Below are positions 37,358-50,506 of a stretch of DNA of 64,000 nt, in pieces. Source of the stretch: Flaveria trinervia (taxonomy: Eukaryota > Streptophyta > Magnoliopsida > Asterales > Asteraceae). The position numbers and the translations under genes are program-made. How positions within the stretch are numbered: the stretch's first letter is position 1; each line of letters opens with the position of its first letter. The notes below the pieces were generated by a model. The model saw only the letters and a list, made by a program, of their open reading frames with translations, was not told the DNA's origin and did not search any database. Location of the stretch: NCBI GenBank assembly GCA_025506515.1, contig CM046457.1, positions 42,031,541-42,095,540 on the forward strand, written 5' to 3'.

Positions 37358-37572
37358 ACCCCCCCCCCCTAGGATGATGCTACCAAAACACTTTAAAGAC
37401 TTCAAATATTAACAATCCTCATTATGATGATGACCATCCCTTTCTTCATGAGATGATCAGGATCCCTCAGACTCTCAAAGTGTCTTCTCATGTTAAAGAG
37501 ATCATGCAAAGGCAGATTGAACATGTCTTGCCATGTGTAGACATTCTCAATGCCTTGATCTCTAATGACATG

Positions 37573-39914
37573 TCACCTTTCTGGATTTATAGTGTATGTC
37601 CAGGACAAGATGGGTCTTTCTGATGCAAGAGGAGCTATTGGAATGGGAGATGATGGAGCATCCTCTGGCTGCACATCCTCAGGATGTTCTAACTCATTCT
37701 GAGGTTCAAAAAAGGATGCTTCTTTCATCTTTTTTGGCTTTGGCTTTGAAGCCATCTTTTCTTTCTTTTATACCTTTTAGCTGAGAAGACTGGCCTGCAG
37801 CACCTGATTGATCTTCTTTGTCTTTCTCAGTTGGGTCTTCCTCTCTCACAGGTTCAGAATGAGAGGGAGTTTGACCCTGCTATGGATTAGAAGATGAAAC
37901 TTCTTGAGTCTCAGCAGGAGGTTCAGGTTGTGTTGTCTTAGGTTGTTCAACCTTAACCTCCACTTTAGGTGGAGCTTGACTTGGAGGGGAGTGTAAGTCT
38001 ATTAGCTCTCCACTTTTGATCTTCTGCTTGATTACCCTGATATGCTCATCCATAGTGGACAGAGACATAGGGCCAAGTCTCCTTCTGGAGAGTCCATATA
38101 GCTTTAAGAAACTTATCATCCTCTGCCTATCTACAGACTTCTTCATACTCTTCTGGATGATAGCTCTTGACTTTGCAGCATCTTCCCTTAGCTTACTTTT
38201 AGTGATCTTTCTTTCCTTGAATATCTCAAGTTCAAGTTGTTTGAGTTACTCAAACTCAATATAGTCATAGGATAAGGGAAGAAGTGCATCAGCCTGATAG
38301 AGGCATGTGGCACTCAGGTAGTTGATCATTTTGATCCTATCTTCTTCTTTGTCTACCTGAGGTTCTTATTGAACCACATCCTCCTGTGCAGGACTTTCTT
38401 GAACTGGGGAGAGAGTAAGCATATGCTGGTACAATCTTTCTTTCTTCTTTCTTCTTTCTTCATTGATTTGAATCAGTAGCTCTGCATCTTCTGCTTCCTT
38501 TCTCTTATTTGACACTTCCATGTCAACCAGTTCATTTAATTCCTCTAAGGGCAGAGAAATGACATTATCAATGTCATAGTTCCTGGTCTGCAAGTAGTTA
38601 ATCCTGACTGCCCTTAACTCATCATCATGAGTGTTTGGCCTGGGTCAGTCCTGATAGCAGTTTCCATGAGCCTTGCAGACCCAGTAGAGGAACTTTCTCC
38701 CCTTAGCTTCCTTTTCCTCTCTCTCCCCCTCCTCAATCTCCTCAGAAGTCATTTTTCTTTTCCCTTTGTCACTCACAGACCTTTATGACTCAGGGTGGAG
38801 AGAGATTTGGCCTTCATTGCTTAGTGTAGCTTCCAAGCTCTGGCCAGAGAGAGGTTGAGAAGCACCTTCACTGGCAGGTGTCTTAAAAAGGGTATGAATC
38901 TCTGCAGTAGTTGATGATGATGAGATGGGGCACTCAGGTTCTACCACTGGGCCTTCAGTCAAGGTTTCCCCTATGAAACTAATCTTAGGGTTTGCCTCCA
39001 CATCCAGTTGACCGATGGCATTGCCTGATTGCCTTAGTCTCCTTCTGAAGCTGAACTCTACAGTGATCTTGTCTTGGATTCTTTGAGCCAGCTTGTCTTG
39101 ATTGGCTTTGGTTGACAAGTGGTATGTTGACTAGATCCAGACTTTCATAGAAGTTCAAGGATTGAAAATTGAAGACCTGTTGCTGGCTTTGAACTCTAAG
39201 AATGATAAGGGTTCTTCTGCTTTCATCTTACTTCCACCCAATAATGTGATTTGAAGTTGGTGGAGATGGTATAGCCCTTAGTATTCCTTCCTCAAATAGA
39301 CTCTGAATGTAGGAGTCTATGGATTCCACATCACTGTGAACTTGAGGAAGTTGCTGAGTATGCACAATTGCAAGTGAGGATGGTGAGTCCTTAATGTCCA
39401 TACTCCCTGAAGAACTCCCAGGTTCTGTGACTGTAATGACTTTCTCCCCCTTTTTGGTAGCATCACCCTTTTGCATAGGTGAGCTAGGAGTTAGGTCAAT
39501 CACACTCACAGGTTCTTATGTTCCTGTTTGAGCTCTTCTTAAAGGTCTCCTAGCTAGTTTTTCCCTTAAGAAATCTCAAGTTGCTGATCATTGACCCTAT
39601 TTTGTAAGGTAGTCACTTGAGATTCAAGATGACTAACCTTGAAGACTAAATAGGTGCATGTGTGTGACAGTTTTGGCACCTTTAGCCTTAGATTCCCCTT
39701 ATCTTCATCAGAAGAATCATTGGGGGATGAGATGATTGGACCAGAGTCCTCTCTCTCATCACCAGCTTCAGGTTCTTGGCTGCTGGATTTCCTCTGCTCA
39801 CTGGCAGCCTCAGTTGAGGTGTCAATGGGCTGAGTTGCCATGGTTGAGGTCTTAATGATGGAATCACTTGCAGAAGTGAGAGCCTCTTCCATATGGACAT
39901 GCTGAATAGGTTCA
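37573..39914 (-). pseudogene. X ORF3, C-terminal portion
   Basis: Minus-strand continuation of the ORF that begins at 50356 and resumes at 58319-57150. It is low-complexity, Ser/Pro/Glu-rich and charged (EPGSSSGSMDIKDSPSS, ENGERRKKKERL-type coiled stretches, YGLSRRRLGPMSLSTMDEHI), ending INPER before a stop at 37573. Several stops and shifts are present. At 39914 it is cut by B. Removing B at the GAAAT duplication gives ITEVDISEPIQHVHMEEAL without a gap. The function is unknown. Confidence 0.75.
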
Positions 39915-39919
39915 GAAAT

Positions 39920-40101
39920 TGTTGATACATGTATGTCCCTAGATCATGATATGGATGTAATAGATCTTGTTTGTCTGATTCTGATGAAATGTTTGGAATG
40001 ATTAATGAAATGATATTGATTGTTTGTTATCTATAATGTTTAATATTTCATTAATGAGTCGATGTTGAATTGGTTAATTAGGTTTGTAGTTGTTTGAATT
40101 C
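39920..40101 (+). repeat. B 5' LTR, truncated
   Basis: It begins TGTTGATACATG and matches the B 3' LTR from 56411 almost base for base. It stops after GTTTGAATTC at 40101, where A's ORF3 region follows. No motif array or TATA box remains. Confidence 0.9.
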
Positions 40102-40117
40102 TGACCAGACACTCAAA

Positions 40118-42360
40118 ATGGCTGCCAAGCTGCGAAAACCCACGCAGCTGGAACCCACAGCCACCACCTCCAAATCAAAAGTCCCCACCAAACCCACCAA
40201 AAAGAAACCCAAAACGGCTACTCAGGGAATTGAGTCCCCTGAGGATGCCCCTGCAACACAAACGCAGGATATATCCACTAGTCCAAACCCCCTAGTGGAT
40301 ACAATGACTCTTCCAGCTATAGCCGCTCAGGCTTTCTCTTAACAGGAGCCTGCAGCAACCACTCAAGGGGTACCTACATATCTGGGATCTTCCTCACTTG
40401 AGGGGATTGCCATTGAAGAGCACCAACCTCCCCAGGTGCACACTGCTTCTATCCCTTCACCCCAAACAACTGCCCCTCACAGCCCAACTTTAATAGTTGC
40501 ACAAGTGCTGACTCAACTGCACTCCTCACCCCCTCCCCAGAAACCACTTACTACTGGGAACACCTCTACAATTGAGGGGGAGGAACACAGTGCCCAGAAC
40601 ACAATCCTTGAAGAGAAAGTCAGTCGGCTGCAAAACCTACTTGACCAACTCTCACAAGGAGAAAGACCATCTGCCTCTACCAACCCACAGATGGCACCTT
40701 CACTTGAAGGTTCCCCAAACACTGAGCCACTCCAAACTCAACTACCTGCCTCTACTTAGACCCTACTTCTCAGGAACAGAACCCTCCTGAGCAAATAGGT
40801 GCTGTACTTCAAAATTCCCTCCCTCTCATCACACCCATAATCACTGATATTGTGACTAAAGCCATTGATGAGAGGCTTTCCTCAACTTTACAGCCCTTGA
40901 TTGATGCTGCTGTACAAAAGACTCTTTCTGCGGTACAAACCCCCTCCTCCAATGCATCCAAAGGGGGAGAGTACTGCAGTGAAAGAAAAGAAGAGGAAAA
41001 GATCAGAGGAAAAGAAGGAAGAAAAGCAAGCCCAAGAGGAGGAGAAAGAAAAGCAACCTCTGCTCACTTACAAGCGAAAGAAAAGTGCTGATGATCATAC
41101 TGCTGAAGACAAATCCTTGGAGGAGCTGGTAAAAGAAGCTGACACTACACACAGCCGCTCCATGGATAAAATAATTGAACAACTCTTTAGGCAGGGGTTT
41201 GACACAGCCACACTGGATAGTGAGATCAGAAGGTTGGAAGTGCAAGAGATACAAACCCGATGGGCAGGGTATGATGCTCTGGAAAAAGAGAGGTTGGAAA
41301 TAATGATCCGCTTTATTGCAAAATACTTAGGAAGATCATTAATGGAGATCCGCGCGTGGACCAGGGACAGCATTCTGGCTATAGCCACCAGAATCTGTCT
41401 GTCTGAGCAATTCAACAAAGGGATTATTGTGGAAGCCCTTGATGAGGCTGGGGCTGGTAAAAGGTTAGAGATGGCTAAACTCACAAAGGCGAAACTAACT
41501 ACAAAGATGCTAGATCAACCTTCCCTTCCACCCACTCAAACAGATCCTATCCCTCAAATCTCCCAACCAATCTCTAAGCCAAAATCCAAACATCCTCATT
41601 CTTCAAAACCAATTCCTTCACCAACCCAACCATCATCCAGTGATGCACCCAGAAGGAGGAGAAGGGTGCTGAGGATGGAAGAAGAAGACGAAGAGGAGGA
41701 TGAAGATGATAGTCTGCCACTCTCTGCTGTTCTAAAGCTGCCAAAACCCCGAAGTCAACCCATGATCACACCTGACTCTCAAAGGGAAATGGTCAGAGTC
41801 AAGATAGAAGAAGAAGAACAGCAGAAACAGCACGATGAGCACTGTTGAAGATGGTTGACAAGGAATTTCCTCAGTCATCATCTATTCAAGCCATGAAAGG
41901 GCATGCTCAAAGGCTGTACACTCTCAGGCACACTTTTCAGTATCAGAAGGAGAGAGTGAGAGTATGGCCGGACCCCAGGGTGAGTTCTAGAATCCATAAA
42001 AGAACTATTCCTCACAGATACAATGGCCAGGTACGAAAAACAATAGATTCTACCATCATGTTGGCCGTTGTAGTCTCACCTTGGGAAATCATTGATGAAT
42101 TCAAGAGAGCTCACCAAGCAAAGAAGACCCCTCAAGCTTTACTAGAAAACAAGATGATTAAGAAGGGGTTGTTATATAAAAAGCTTGAAGACATCCAGAA
42201 GAATGAGCTCCAGTTACTCCTTGAAGGCAACCATCCTGATGAATTTGTATATAGGGAGGTAACTACGGTGGAGCTGAAAAATGGCAGGACCATGAAGTAC
42301 TTATCAGAGTACTATGGTCCAGAGTTCTTCTTCGAAGGAGGAGTAGAAGGCCCAGGCTAG
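40118..42360 (+). pseudogene. A ORF3 (env-position accessory protein), C-terminal portion
   Basis: The first ATG after the junction is 40118 (MAAKLRKPTQLEPT), possibly internal to a longer ORF. A Thr/Pro-rich region (40118-40760) is followed by a Lys/Glu-rich basic segment (40980-41090) and a charged helical domain (SMDKIIEQLFRQGFDTATLD, RWAGYDALEKERLEIMIRF). Next come RRRRRV and an acidic EEEDEEEDEDD stretch, and a C-terminal domain (RIHKRTIPHRYNGQVRK, YLSEYYGPEFFFEGG) ending at 42360. Stops lie at 40340 and 40757, with frame changes near 40760, 40920 and 41845. The polypurine tract CAGGGGGAG (42467-42475) and LTR follow. It is analogous to X's ORF3; the function is unknown. Confidence 0.75.
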
Positions 42361-42477
42361 AGCTTACATGGGTCATCTTCTCTACTGATCAAGAAGGAAA
42401 AAGACCAACATTTTGCCAACAATAAGTGGGATAATAAATAAGTTAGAGGTTTTGGCTGCATTGGTTCAGGGGGAGTT

Positions 42478-43386
42478 TGTTGGACCAAAAGAACCAATGA
42501 GCCAAGATCAGAAAACCTCCAAGTCCCACATGGTATCACAACAACTGCTGAAAGACTCATCAGCAGTTTGACAAGTGCTGAAGACCTCAACAGCTAAAGA
42601 TCAAGTGCTGAAGACTTCAACAGCTGAAGAACTAAAGTGCTGAAGTACAACAGCTGAAGAACACAAGTGCTGAAGCTGAAAGACCAAAGTACTAAAGTAC
42701 AACAGCTGAAGAGTTTACAAGTGCTGAAGATCAACAACTGATGTACAAAGTCTGAAGACAAAGACTGAAGACATCAGCTGATGATATCTACTGAAGTCAT
42801 CAGCTGATGAAACATCTGAAGGTCAAAGTCTGAAGATCAAGTACTGAAGCCTCAGTAGTTTGTCACAACTGCTGAAGAGTACTTCTTCAGTAGTTGTGAT
42901 ATCAGTAGTTTTCTATTTTTATGTTTCAGTAGTTTGTTAAAACGACTAAAGAGCTTGTTCTTCAGTCGTTGTAGTTTTAGTAGTTTTTAATCAGTAGTTT
43001 TATATTCTGTACTTAACACTCTGTTATGTTCTCAGTAGTTGTGAACATTTCAGTAGTTTGTTAAGAGTTAGTTATTTTTGTATTAGATCTGCCAGTTGTC
43101 ACTTTCCGTGATAACAGCAGTGATTGTTGCACTCTATATAAGGAGTGACAACCTATTGTAATAGGTAGAATGAATGGAATGAATAAGTGAATGATTTGAA
43201 TGATTTGATTAAGAACATTCCTTATCTATAAACATTCCTTGAATCAGAAATATATTATCTCGCTATAACCGTATGTGCTCTTAATGCATACAAGCATCGA
43301 CTTCTTGCTACAATTTGTCTAATTCCTGTTCGTATTCCGCTGCTTTAAACTCTAATACATCAAACTTGTGATCGCTGATCCTGTCA
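42478..43386 (+). repeat. A 3' LTR
   Basis: This 909-bp LTR (TGTTGGACCAAAAG...GATCCTGTCA) differs from the 5' LTR at 62039 by few changes. It has a dense run of GCTGAAG/CAGCTGAAG words (42540-42850), then CAGTAGTTT words (42850-43060), and a TATA box (CTCTATATAAGG) at 43133-43142. Flanking CATTT (43387-43391) matches 62034-62038. Confidence 0.93.
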
Positions 43387-43391
43387 CATTT

Positions 43392-45290
43392 GCCAAATCT
43401 CATAATCATAATGAGCAGCTATGGCAAATAATATCCTAATAGATTTTAGCATTGCAACAGGTGAGAAAGTTTCATCATAGTCAACCCCTTGAGTTTGAGT
43501 GAAACCTTTTGCTACAAGTCTAGCTTTATAAGTATCCAAGTTTCCATGCATATCAGTTTTCTTCTTGAAAACCCACTTACTTCCAATTACTTTGGAGTTA
43601 AGAGGTGGTATAACCAAGTCCCATACTTGATTGTCATACATGGATTACATCTCAACGTTCATGGCCTCAAGTCATTTGTCACAATCCGAATTGGACAACG
43701 CATCATGGTATGTGATTGGTTCATCGAAATCTATCACATAGCATCCATCAGTGAAAAATCCATATCTTTCAGGTGGATTACTAGTTCTACCAGATCTGCG
43801 AACGTTTTCTATGTATTGATCAACTATTTGATCACTTTCAACATCCTCATGTTGAGTGCTAGTGTCAACCAAACGTGTATCGGGTTGTGGTTCTTGATCC
43901 TCTTCAAGGTCCATAGTTCTACTACCAGTTCCTTCCATAAGGAACTTGGTTTCCAAGAACTCACCCTTTTTGGGAACAAACTGCTTTTGTTGTATTGGAT
44001 CATAGAAATAATATCCATAGAATCTCTTGGATATCCAATAAAGATACACATAGTGGAACGGATTTCTAACTTGTTGAGGTGGGAGTCTTCACATAAGCCT
44101 CACACCCCCACACCCTCAAATATGAAAATGATGGAACCCTTCCATTCCATATTTCATAAGGTGTCCTTTCCACTTTCTTGGTTGGGGCATATTCAAAATA
44201 CGGGCCGCAGAGAGCAGAGCAAAACCCCAAAATGACAGAGGTTGAGCTTCTAGCCATCATAGATCGAACCATATCCAATAGAGTTCGATTTCTCCGCTCG
44301 GACACGCCATTATGTTGTGGTGTTCCCGGTGGAGATAGTTGTGAGACAATCCCACAACTTCTAAGATGGTCCCTAAAAGCATCATTCAGGTATTCACCTC
44401 CTCTATCGATGCGGAGAATTTTAATTGACTTATTGAGTTGATTTTGTACTTCATTTTAAAAGATCTTGAACATTTCAAAAGCTTCATATTTGTGTCTTAA
44501 CAAGTACACATACCCATATGATATAGTCATCAGTAAAGGTAATGAAATATCTTTCATTGTACCTTGTCATAGGTTTAAAAGGACCACATATATCCGAATG
44601 TATGATACCTAATAAATCCTTTGCCCTTTCGGCTTTGCCACTAAAAGGTGCCTTGGTCATTTTACCTTGTAAACAAGACTCACATACATCAAATGAATCC
44701 CATTCATTTGTTTTTAAAAGACCATTCTTTTGTAGTGTTTGTATTCTTTTCTTGTTTATATGACCAAGACGGCAATGCCAAAGATAAGTGTTACTCAAAT
44801 CCGATTTGAGTTTCTTGGTACTAGTTTGGTACAATAAGCTATCATTCAAAGTATTTTCACGAACCAATTCATAGATACCATTGATGGGAATAGCTTTAAA
44901 GTAAAACATGTCATTCAAAGTAAGGATTTCATTTCCAATAAATGATAATACATATCCAAAATGTTTTAATAGGTCTATGAAATAATATTCCTAGTCAAAC
45001 TAGGAGAATACAAAACATTGTACAAAATTACTTCCAAACCATTTGGAAGTTTCAAGATGTAGTCACCACGGGCTTCAACTTGAACTTTAGCCCCATTGCC
45101 CATGTAGAGGCTAACATCCCCTTTGTTGAAGTTGCTACTTCTTTTGAACCCCTGCAACAAATTGCAAATGTGAGTTCCACATCCGGTATCTAATACCCAT
45201 GTGTTAGAGGATATTAAGTTTAAATCAATATGGATCATGTATATGGTACCTGAGGTCTGCCGGCATCCCTCTTTGCTTTCAACTCTTAGA
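43392..45290 (-). pseudogene. H pol, N-terminal half: protease, integrase, start of RT
   Basis: The minus strand gives protease NTWVLDTGCGTHICN (about 45200), the pre-integrase box LWHCRLGHINKKRIQTLQ with CESCLQGKMTKAPF (44790-44640), integrase with IIHSDICGPFKPM and FTDDY (44600-44530), SERRNRTLLDMVRSMMA (44305), the FIGYPRDS box, and RT with GSKWVFKKKTDMHGNL and RLVAKGFTQTQGVDYDETFS. It ends DYEIWQM at 43392. The next codons, DVKTAFLNG, are at 62033, where A's other end lies. Stops lie near 44918, 44480, 44060 and 43645. Confidence 0.88.
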
Positions 45291-46141
45291 GATGGACAGG
45301 ACAATTTCTTGCCCAATGTCCAATCTCCCCACACTTGAAGCATGGGTCATTGGAAGCAACCTTTTGCCTCTTCTCTGTGCTTTGGGTGGCACCCTTGCCA
45401 CCCTTTTCCCTTTTCCATTATGGGTCCCTTACCCTTTGCAACTCTTGCCTTGGGTGCGGGATGAGGCCTTTTCTTGTTCCCACCTTCATTGATGGTGAGA
45501 ACGGGTAAAACCCTTTTACCCATGGCCGCCTCATCCGTTTGAGCATAGAGTGAAGCTCACCAATGCTTTTGTCCCAAGCATTCATGTTGTAGTTCAACAT
45601 GAACGTCTCGAACCTTTTGGTAAGGCCATTGAGGATCAAATCCGTGGCCAATTCCTTTGAGACAGGACAATTTAGCCTTTTGAGGCGGTCAATGTGACTT
45701 TCATCTTAAGTACATAAGATGAAACTATTGGTTGTTGTCCATACGACATGCATGGAGCGCTCGAACCGTTTCGAAGCGCTCAACCCTCGCTTGTTGTTGG
45801 AACGTTTCCTTCAGTTGGTTATCATGTCATAAGCTCCGTGATGCTCATACTCCTTCTGGAGATCCGGAGTCATGCTTGCCAACATAAGGCAAGACACTTG
45901 GACAGAGTCCTTAGTGTACTTTATCCAATCATTATATGCCTCCTCATCATCCTCACTAGGTTGATCGGGGACAGGGTCGTCTAAAACATATGATCATTTT
46001 TCTTGCTTGAGAATGATTCTCAAGTTTTGATACCAATCGATAAAATTTTTATGATTTAGACGTTCCTTTAGGAGAATCGCTCGTAAAGATTGGGCGGACG
46101 ATGGATGAATTATCATGATTATCATAATTATTGGTGGCCAT
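45291..46141 (-). pseudogene. H gag
   Basis: The likely ATG is at 46141 (MATNN). The gag core appears as LATDLILNGLTKRFETFM and NAWDKSIGELHSMLK (45651-45550). An intact zinc knuckle CFKCGEIGHWARNC lies at about 45346-45305. Stops and shifts separate the pieces. It is a single-knuckle copia gag, unlike the two-knuckle gag of the Z family. Confidence 0.8.
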
Positions 46142-47520
46142 CTACAAAATTTAACAAAGATCAATTTTAGTATATTCGATATTGTTATTTTAATAATTAA
46201 TACCTTTTAAGGTCATTTTCATATTAAAATCTAGAACCCAACATTACATTTAAATAGTGGTTAGGTGACCTTTTCCCACGATTTAAATTAATAAGGTGGT
46301 CAACAATTGACGATTGCAACCATTTGCAACTTCTAGAGGTATGGGATCGACTTGAAACATCATATGTAAAGTCGGCATGTTAATCCATCAACACCATTTG
46401 GAAACCATATCGTAGGTGATCTATTTGGAAACCATATCGTTAGGTGACCTTTATCCCACGAATATGGCATTCTCACCTCAAGTCACAAGTTCCCACAAAA
46501 TGGTTAGGTGACCTTTATCCCACTAAGAGTCCCGAGTGACTCAAGTGTTGTGTAAAAGGACGGTGTTGATCTTATTTTTTTATATTTAGAGATTTTATAA
46601 TTCTAATTTAGAAAACTCTATGTATTCATATTTGCATGCTTTCAAATACAAGATACCCTATGGTACATTGATTAAAACCCTTTTAATCTTTAAAATCATT
46701 AAACAATATTAATAAAATTTTATTACCTTTTAATGATTAAGGACCATTTAGATAGTTTGTTATGATCATTGAAAGGATTGTTAAGCAAACATCATATATA
46801 AGCAATCAACCACAATACCATAACCAAAACAACCATGAATCAACCAAATGTTAGTGCATAACCATAGCATCTAAAGTGGCCACACTTGTTTGCCATCACA
46901 AGTGTGGTCCATAGGACATTCCTAAGGGACAAAACACAACACAAAAGGCTTCCATGAACCTCCCACTTAAAACCGCATCCAAATGCTCCATGTTTCTTGT
47001 GTCTTCTCTTTGTGCTTCTAACGCGTACATCTTCATATTACAAGATATATATCCTAATACAAGATTTCTAGTAAAATGAAAAGTACCTAATCTATTTATT
47101 ACATCCCAATAATAAATAAATTACACTTTAAACAAAGCACAAATAAATGATTATACAACCCAATTAAATGAATAAAAACAACCATTACAATCATCCAAAT
47201 AACACAAGGTCAAGGGCTAGGTTATGCACCATAATGAAAAATGATCATATCATCCAAATAACAATGAATCCCACTAATACCAACGAAATTTCAGCCAACA
47301 TAAACTGAAATTTTGGGTTTTATCTTGTCCAAAAAAACAAACAATACAACATACATGTCTTTCAAAGTTTAATCACAAGCATGTGTGATATAACTTTGAA
47401 AGTTTGGGGATTCATAATACATGAATATAGCAGCCCCTAAAGGGGTTTTAAATTCCCATAAAACGAATTTTTCAAGGACAAAACAAGCTAGCTATCCACA
47501 TAACCGGCTCTAGATGCCAA
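46142..47520 (-). other. H leader and primer site
   Basis: A long non-coding leader of about 1.4 kb. Next to the LTR, minus reads TTGGCATCTAGAGCC, a diverged form of the tRNA-Met site. Three or four copies of a short repeat (GGTTAGGTGACCTTTATCCC on plus) lie at 46259-46525. No ORF is supported. Confidence 0.7.
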
Positions 47521-48452
47521 TGTTGGGGTTTGTTGAACAAGATACATAGTTTAACCATTTAAACTTTGTGAAAACGCAGCGGAAACAAACTTTATAACAT
47601 AGTTTATAAACTGAAAATTTCGGTTTCAAAATGATATTAGAAAGTTAAACAAACCCAAGAACAAAGGACCTTTTATATGTGAATAAGACTAGCTATGTAA
47701 ACACAAAACATACATTATGGACAGCCATAAAGAGGCTTCCATAAACTACCTTTTCAGCAGCAAAAAGACGGATATGGAGGATGATGTGGACCAAGAAAAA
47801 CGACCAAGGCACCAAAAGAAGGTCCTCTCAAGCTTGCATACCACAAGTGTGATGCAAACACCTTTTGATGCTAGGATTTTACACCAAAACGACCACCAAG
47901 TGCTGCTGAAAACCCTTATTTTTCAGCCTTGAATATCTTCAACAATGGAGAGAAAAATGGTCTTTTTCATGTATGAGAGAGTGAAGAAGATGGAGTGTCT
48001 TTTTCAATATGTTTGTTCCAAGACATCAAGTGAAACAAAAGGAGACCCACCCACCAAGGGGCGGCCGAAATCCTTTCAATTGGGTTTTCCCCCCTAAAAC
48101 TTAAAACCCAATTTCACATGTTAACAAGTCGCTTATTTGAGTTATATATATAATTAACCTTTTAATTGTATAACTCACACCATTCCATTAGTATTTGATG
48201 TTATTTAAGTAACTTAAATAACATTACAAACAATATCTATGAACAAAATATCCATATAAATTGTTCAATCTCATATGCAACTTATTTAGAAAACCCATTT
48301 TCTAATTGGTGTATTTATTTAATTGTATGATCATATCATCAATTAAAATTATTTGGTGTTTGCTCAGCTTGTTATTGGGTATGACCCGACTTGGATCATA
48401 ACGTACTAACCACATCAATGTTCTATGTGTCTTGGGCATAAAGAATCCAACA
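47521..48452 (-). repeat. H 5' LTR
   Basis: This 932-bp LTR (plus: TGTTGGGGTTTG...GAATCCAACA) is nearly identical to 59073-60010. CAGAT follows at 48453-48457, the partner of CAGAT at 59068-59072. The small plus-strand ORF inside is not a gene. Confidence 0.92.
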
Positions 48453-48457
48453 CAGAT

Positions 48458-50264
48458 AAGTACTCACAAAACAGTAACACGTTGATTCCAAGTATGTAAA
48501 TGTATGTAAGTTGTACATCACAAAGAAAATGGGTGAGCATACTTTTCCCCATGTTTGTAAATGATTGAAATGTGTATAAGCATAAAAAGGGGCCACGAAA
48601 CTCACTTGTTAAGTGGTAAGTATGAATGATCAAAGTTTCCAAATGTAGTATGCAATGAACAGTCAAACACCTATGGACAGTTATAGTTAAGCATTAATGA
48701 TATGTATAAAGTAAATAGCAACGTTGGTCGGTTCAGGTTGTATTGGTTCGGTCGCGTGGAACACACAAGCAAACATGCGCATTAGATCTTATGTAGATCC
48801 AGGTACTAGGAATCGTTGCCATTGCTGATGATATTTGTGTAAAGATGTCATTGTTATTAGAGAAATGCTTAGTAAATATTAGTGGTTACAATTCAGTTGG
48901 TGATAATTGTAAAATATTATGTTGATTTGATTTGGAATAGCATTAATATGTTTGATAGTGTTAACTGAAATATTGTCATTTGCAATGGTAACCGTGTCGA
49001 GGTCACTTTAACATCACACGGCAAACACACACCACACACAGAAGAAACTCACACACAACCATTCCAATCGCACGACAGGACCAGACGCACGACTCAACAC
49101 ACCATCCGCACGAATCAACCCCCATTCGTACGAATCAGCTTCATTCGTACGATCGAACCTTCATTCGTGCGACTCAGCATTCAGTCGTACCACACAGCAC
49201 CCAATCGCACAACTCAACAACCATACGCACGAATCAACCTTCATTCGTACGAATCAGCTTCATTCGTACGGTTGAACCTCCATTCGTGCGACTCGGCATT
49301 CCGCCGTGTGATACACACACAATCGCACACATTCATCTGCATAGACTCAATCGCATGCATACACCCAGTCACACGACACACCCAGTCACACGACACACCC
49401 AGTCACACAACTCAGTCGCACGAAAGACACAGTCGGACGACTCAGTCGCATGACACACCCAGCCGCACGACTCAGTCGCACGGCAGACCCAGTCGCCAGA
49501 ACAGCAGGTTCGCGACTGCAGAAGTGCAGATCAGCCTTCGGCTGCTCCATACACGAGGTTTTACACCACAAGGACTTCCAGAAACACATTTCAAACACAC
49601 CCAAACAAGAAGAACACGCACGAAGACAACACACGCACCCACACGACCTCATGTGCTCGGGTTGGCCCCGAGCACCGAAACCCTAAATGGATAGCAGTAA
49701 ACAAGCAAGAAAAGGGACGACCAGGTCGTCTACCTGCAAGAAAGGAGTAGCCTCAGCTGTAGCCGGTTTTGCGGTGAAGAGGCGAAGAAGAACGGGGCGG
49801 TTCAGTGCAAGGAGGGGGAGAAAAAGTGGAGAAGAAGATGATGAAGAAAAAGGAGGTGGAATGGAGGCTAGGGCTGGAAATGGGGTTATATACCCAACCT
49901 TAATTTGGCAAAATATCACATTTGGTCCCTGCACTTAGCCCCCGAGTTCCCAATTTGTTTCGGTTGAAAACGACATTAATAGGCTAGTTATATTAATGAT
50001 AAAAATGTAATCAATAATATGGTAACTTAAAAATGGTTTTATTATCAACGATAATATTATATAAATGGTATATTTAGTGTTAACGGTGATGAAAATTGTA
50101 AAAGTTTTAATGATAGCATACGTTTACGATGAGATCACAAGAATAAAGACGATAAAGCAAGTATAATATCCACACGAGTAGTTTATAAGGATGAGGTATG
50201 AACGATCAAGAAAAGTTAACGGAAGCCACGTTAATTGACGGACCTTTAGGTGATGGATGTCACA
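48458..50264 (-). repeat. G solo LTR (Ty3/gypsy type), right part
   Basis: This continues the LTR begun at 58320-59072, which H interrupted. It ends GGATGTCACA and is flanked by GATAG (50265-50269), matching GATAG at 58315-58319. The full LTR would be about 2.56 kb, minus orientation. It has a TATA box on minus (GGGTATATAACCCC, 49886-49899). Downstream of that in transcription is a dense array of CATTCGTACGAATCA/CAGTCGCACGA words (49060-49500), the same motif as in the unrelated E1/Z/B family. Open frames in the array and at 49687-49938 look incidental. Confidence 0.8.
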
Positions 50265-50356
50265 GATAGAGCAAAGAAACGGCAAATCTCTAAGAAATAT
50301 GGATCTTTCTCAAAGTGTAACAGAGCAACTTGGTTGTGTTGCCTGTGTAACAGCAT
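50265..50356 (-). pseudogene. X ORF3 start codon region
   Basis: Minus reading from ATG 50356 gives MLLHRQHNQVALLHFEKDP and EICRFFALS, then G interrupts. Rejoined across the GATAG duplication it continues NYFTSLTIDSTLYED at 58319 without a gap. This shows the fragment belongs to X although it lies inside B's boundaries. The N-terminus resembles that of composite-family ORF3 proteins (a short N-terminal segment before an LYEDHLLEFW-like motif). Confidence 0.75.
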
Positions 50357-50506
50357 GGAGAAATTTTGTTCATTTCTATGGTTTAGGTTAGCTATTGTGA
50401 GAAAGCCTAAGGACGAATAAAGATGAACGAAAGTAATTTCAGCGAGAAATTTGGGTTTTAGGTTTGGAGGAAAGATGAAGATGATAGAAAGAGGGGGAAC
50501 TGTGGG

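Noticed and set aside
41000..41850. Host nuclear protein gene with basic and acidic stretches
   Set aside because: It is followed by a polypurine tract and an LTR with matching target duplication, and has the ORF3 layout of the neighbouring elements.
47717..47932. Short frame MDSHKEASINY, also at 59272
   Set aside because: Both copies lie in the two LTRs of H. Conservation follows from LTR identity, not coding.
49167..49694. Open frame of 175 codons rich in SHDTPSRTTQSHG-like repeats
   Set aside because: It is a translation of the CAGTCGCACGA word array in G's LTR. The reverse strand and other frames are equally open, and there is no start context or homologue.
49687..49938. Small basic protein MDSSKQARKGTTRSSTCKKG
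   Set aside because: It lies within a gypsy LTR next to a minus-strand TATA box and is open on both strands. Probably incidental.
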